From Hydractinia symbiolongicarpus (Eukaryota > Cnidaria > Hydrozoa > Anthoathecata > Hydractiniidae), in the NCBI RefSeq assembly GCF_029227915.1, contig NC_079875.1, positions 39,701,201-39,765,200 on the forward strand: DNA of 64,000 bases. The letters are read 5' to 3'. Position 1 is the first letter of the stretch. Each line of letters begins with the position of its first letter. The notes beneath the pieces are model-generated. The model was not told the origin of the DNA. It searched no databases and worked only from the letters and a program-made list of their open reading frames with translations. Of the stretch, positions 61,901-64,000 are shown one piece after another. A program made the translations under genes and the position numbers.

Positions 61901-64000
61901 TGGACTGTAAACTGATAAATGTGATAAATAAGACAATTGGACTCCAAGAAATAACATTCTTGTTAATTTGACGTGATTGCCGGAACTCAGCGGTTACACT
62001 GGGCACTGTGGTAGCGCTTCATTTAAAAATTAAGCTAAAAGAAGTCATTTTTTTATTGTGGGACCAATCGTAGCCATTATCGCGCGCTGAGGAAATAGCG
62101 ACAGTTTCAAAAACTACATTTCATTGACTTTCTAACGGTGTCAGTCCGTTTGAGTTTCAACGGTTGGGTCACATATTCGTACCAACATATATTTAGCGAT
62201 ATTTTTCTGATATTACTAGGTTGCATCGCTTTTAACAATGAAACGTTGACTGTGGGACTTAATTGAATTAACTTTGGACTGTGACCTGATAAATGTGATA
62301 AATGAGACAATTGGACTCCAAGAAATAACATTCTTCTTAATTTGACGTGATTGCCGGAACTCAGCGATTATACTGGGCTCTGTGGTAGCGCTTCAATTAA
62401 GAATTAAGATAAAAAAGTCATTTTTTTATTGCGGGACAAATCCTAGCCATTATCTCGCGCTGAAGAAATAGCGGCAGTTTCAAAAACTACATTTCATTGA
62501 CGTTCTAACGGTGTTAGTCCGTTTGAGTTACAACGGTTGGGTCACATATTCGTACCAACATGTATTTAGCGATATTTTTCTGATATTACTAGGTTGCATC
62601 GCTTTTAACTATGAAACGATTGACTGTGGGACTTAATTGAGCTAACTTTGGACTGTCACCTGATAAATGAGATAAAAGAGACAATTGGACTCCAAGAAGA
62701 AACATTCTTCTTAATTTGACATGATCGCCGAAACTCAGCGATTACACTGGGCTCTGTGGTAGCGCTTCAATTAAGAATTAAGATAAAAAAGTCATTTTTT
62801 TATTGCGGGACCAATCCTAGCCATTATCTTACGCTGAAGAAATAGCGGCAGTTTCAAAAACTACATTTCATTGACTTTCTAACGGTGTCAGTCCGTTTGA
62901 GTTTTAACGGTTGTGTCACATATTCGTACCAACATGTATTTAGCGATATTTTTTTGATATTACTAGGTTGCATCGCTTTTAACAATGAAACGTTGACTGT
63001 GGGACTTAATTGAATTAACTTTGGACTGTGACCTGATAAATGTGATAAATGAGACAATTGGACTCCAAGAAATAACATTCTTCTTAATTTGCCGTGATTG
63101 CCGGAACTCAGCGATTACATTGGGCTCTGTGGTAGCGCTTCAATTAAGAATTAAGATAAAAAAGTCATTTTTTGACTTTCTAACGTGTCAGTTCGTTTGA
63201 GTTACAACATTTGGGTCACATATTCGTACCAACATGTATTTAGCGATATTTTTTTGATATTACTAGGTTGCATCGCTTTTAACAATGAAACGTTGACTGT
63301 GGGACTTAATTGAATTAACTTTGGACTGTGACCTGATAAATGTGATAAATGAGACAATTGGACTCCATGAAATAACATTCTTCTTAATTTGACGTGATTG
63401 CCGGAACTCAGCGATTACACTGGGCTCTGTGGTAGCGCTTCAATTAAGAATTAAGATAAAAAAGTCATTTTTTTATTGCGGGACGAATCCTAGCCATTAT
63501 CTCGCGCTGAAGAAATAGCGGCAGTTTCAAAAACTACATTTCATTGACGTTCTAACGGTGTTAGTCCGTTTGGGTTACAACGGTTGGGTCACATATTCGT
63601 ACCAACATGTATTTAGCGATATTTTTCTGATATTAACAGGTTGCATCGCTTTTAACTATGAAACGATTGACTGTGGGACTTAATTGAGATAACTTTGGAC
63701 TGTCACCTGATAAATAAGATAAAAGAGACAATTGGACTCCAAGAAAAAACATTCTTCTTAATTTGACATGATTGCCGAAACTCAGCGATTACACTGGGCT
63801 CTGTGGTAGCGCTTCAATTAAGAATTAAGATAAAAAAGTCATTTTTTTATTGCGGGACCAATCCTAGCCATTATCTCGCGCTGAAGAAATAGCGGCAGTT
63901 TCAAAAACTACATTTCATTGACTTTCTAACGGTGTCAGTCCGTTTGAGTTTTAACGGTTGTGTCACATATTCGTACCAACATGTATTTAGCGATATTTTT
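58620..64000 (+). repeat. Eight-monomer HOR, 2917-bp unit, two nearly identical copies
   Basis: Equivalent sites lie at 59190 and 62107, 59937 and 62854, and 60257 and 63173 (offset 2916-2917 bp). The first copy runs from about 58620 to 61536; the second starts near 61537 and is cut by the window end. Each unit has seven full monomers and one 301-bp truncated monomer (60257 and 63173). By eye I found almost no differences between the copies. The upstream edge is set by gggctaactttgg near 58590 against gggcaaactttgg near 61514. No gene. Confidence 0.88.

Noticed and set aside
1-64000. CRISPR array or bacterial direct repeats
   Set aside because: The repeat is a continuous 373-bp tandem unit without unique spacers, and the window holds a eukaryotic LINE.

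Overview
This window is eukaryotic, almost certainly from an animal. It is one long tandem satellite array interrupted by a single non-LTR retrotransposon. The satellite monomer is AT-rich and close to 373 bp, with starts of the recurring motif actacatttcattgac at about 1, 374, 748, 1123, 1498, 1869 and so on. It fills roughly 60.6 kb (about 160 monomers), all head-to-tail in the same orientation, from the first base to the last, so both ends of the array lie outside the window. I found no rRNA, tRNA, CRISPR, bacterial-type operon or ordinary host gene.

Layout. Positions 1-38234 are the left arm of the array and 41641-64000 the right arm. The monomers fall into sequence classes recognisable by shared substitutions and small indels. 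These classes recur in fixed orders, giving local higher-order repeats (HORs) of different period: 4 monomers (about 1.49 kb) at 1-4.1 kb and 7.6-10.6 kb; a 2.85-kb segment repeated 5.61 kb apart (5.8-8.65 and 11.4-14.3 kb); 2 monomers (about 748 bp) at 26.5-28.4 and 30.7-33.65 kb; 5 monomers (1.87 kb) at 20.1-23.8 kb; 3 monomers (about 1.12 kb) at 34-37 and 44.9-47 kb; a 1.486-kb tandem duplication at 55.9-58.9 kb; and an 8-monomer unit of 2917 bp, two nearly identical copies of which fill 58.6-64 kb. This patchwork is what repeated unequal exchange or gene conversion on different scales would leave.

The only protein-coding locus is the retrotransposon at about 38235-41640 (+ strand). Its open frame, 38240-41296, encodes the last six ligands of a PHD-type zinc finger, an apurinic-type (APE) endonuclease with all visible catalytic motifs, a reverse transcriptase with intact motifs A, B and C, and a CR1/L2-like C-terminal region. 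The element ends in a (TAA)n tail and is truncated at its 5' end inside the zinc finger. It sits inside one monomer, with a possible 5-6 bp target duplication. A closely matching monomer at about 43.25-43.45 kb preserves the uninterrupted site. The domain order and non-poly(A) tail suggest the CR1/L2/Daphne group; the exact clade and host species cannot be fixed by reading alone.

The many short minus-strand ORFs of 65-90 codons in the satellite are the same stretch of monomer read repeatedly. I treat them as by-products of the repeat, not genes. All repeat comparisons here were made by eye, so block edges are approximate to tens of bases and identities are not quantified.
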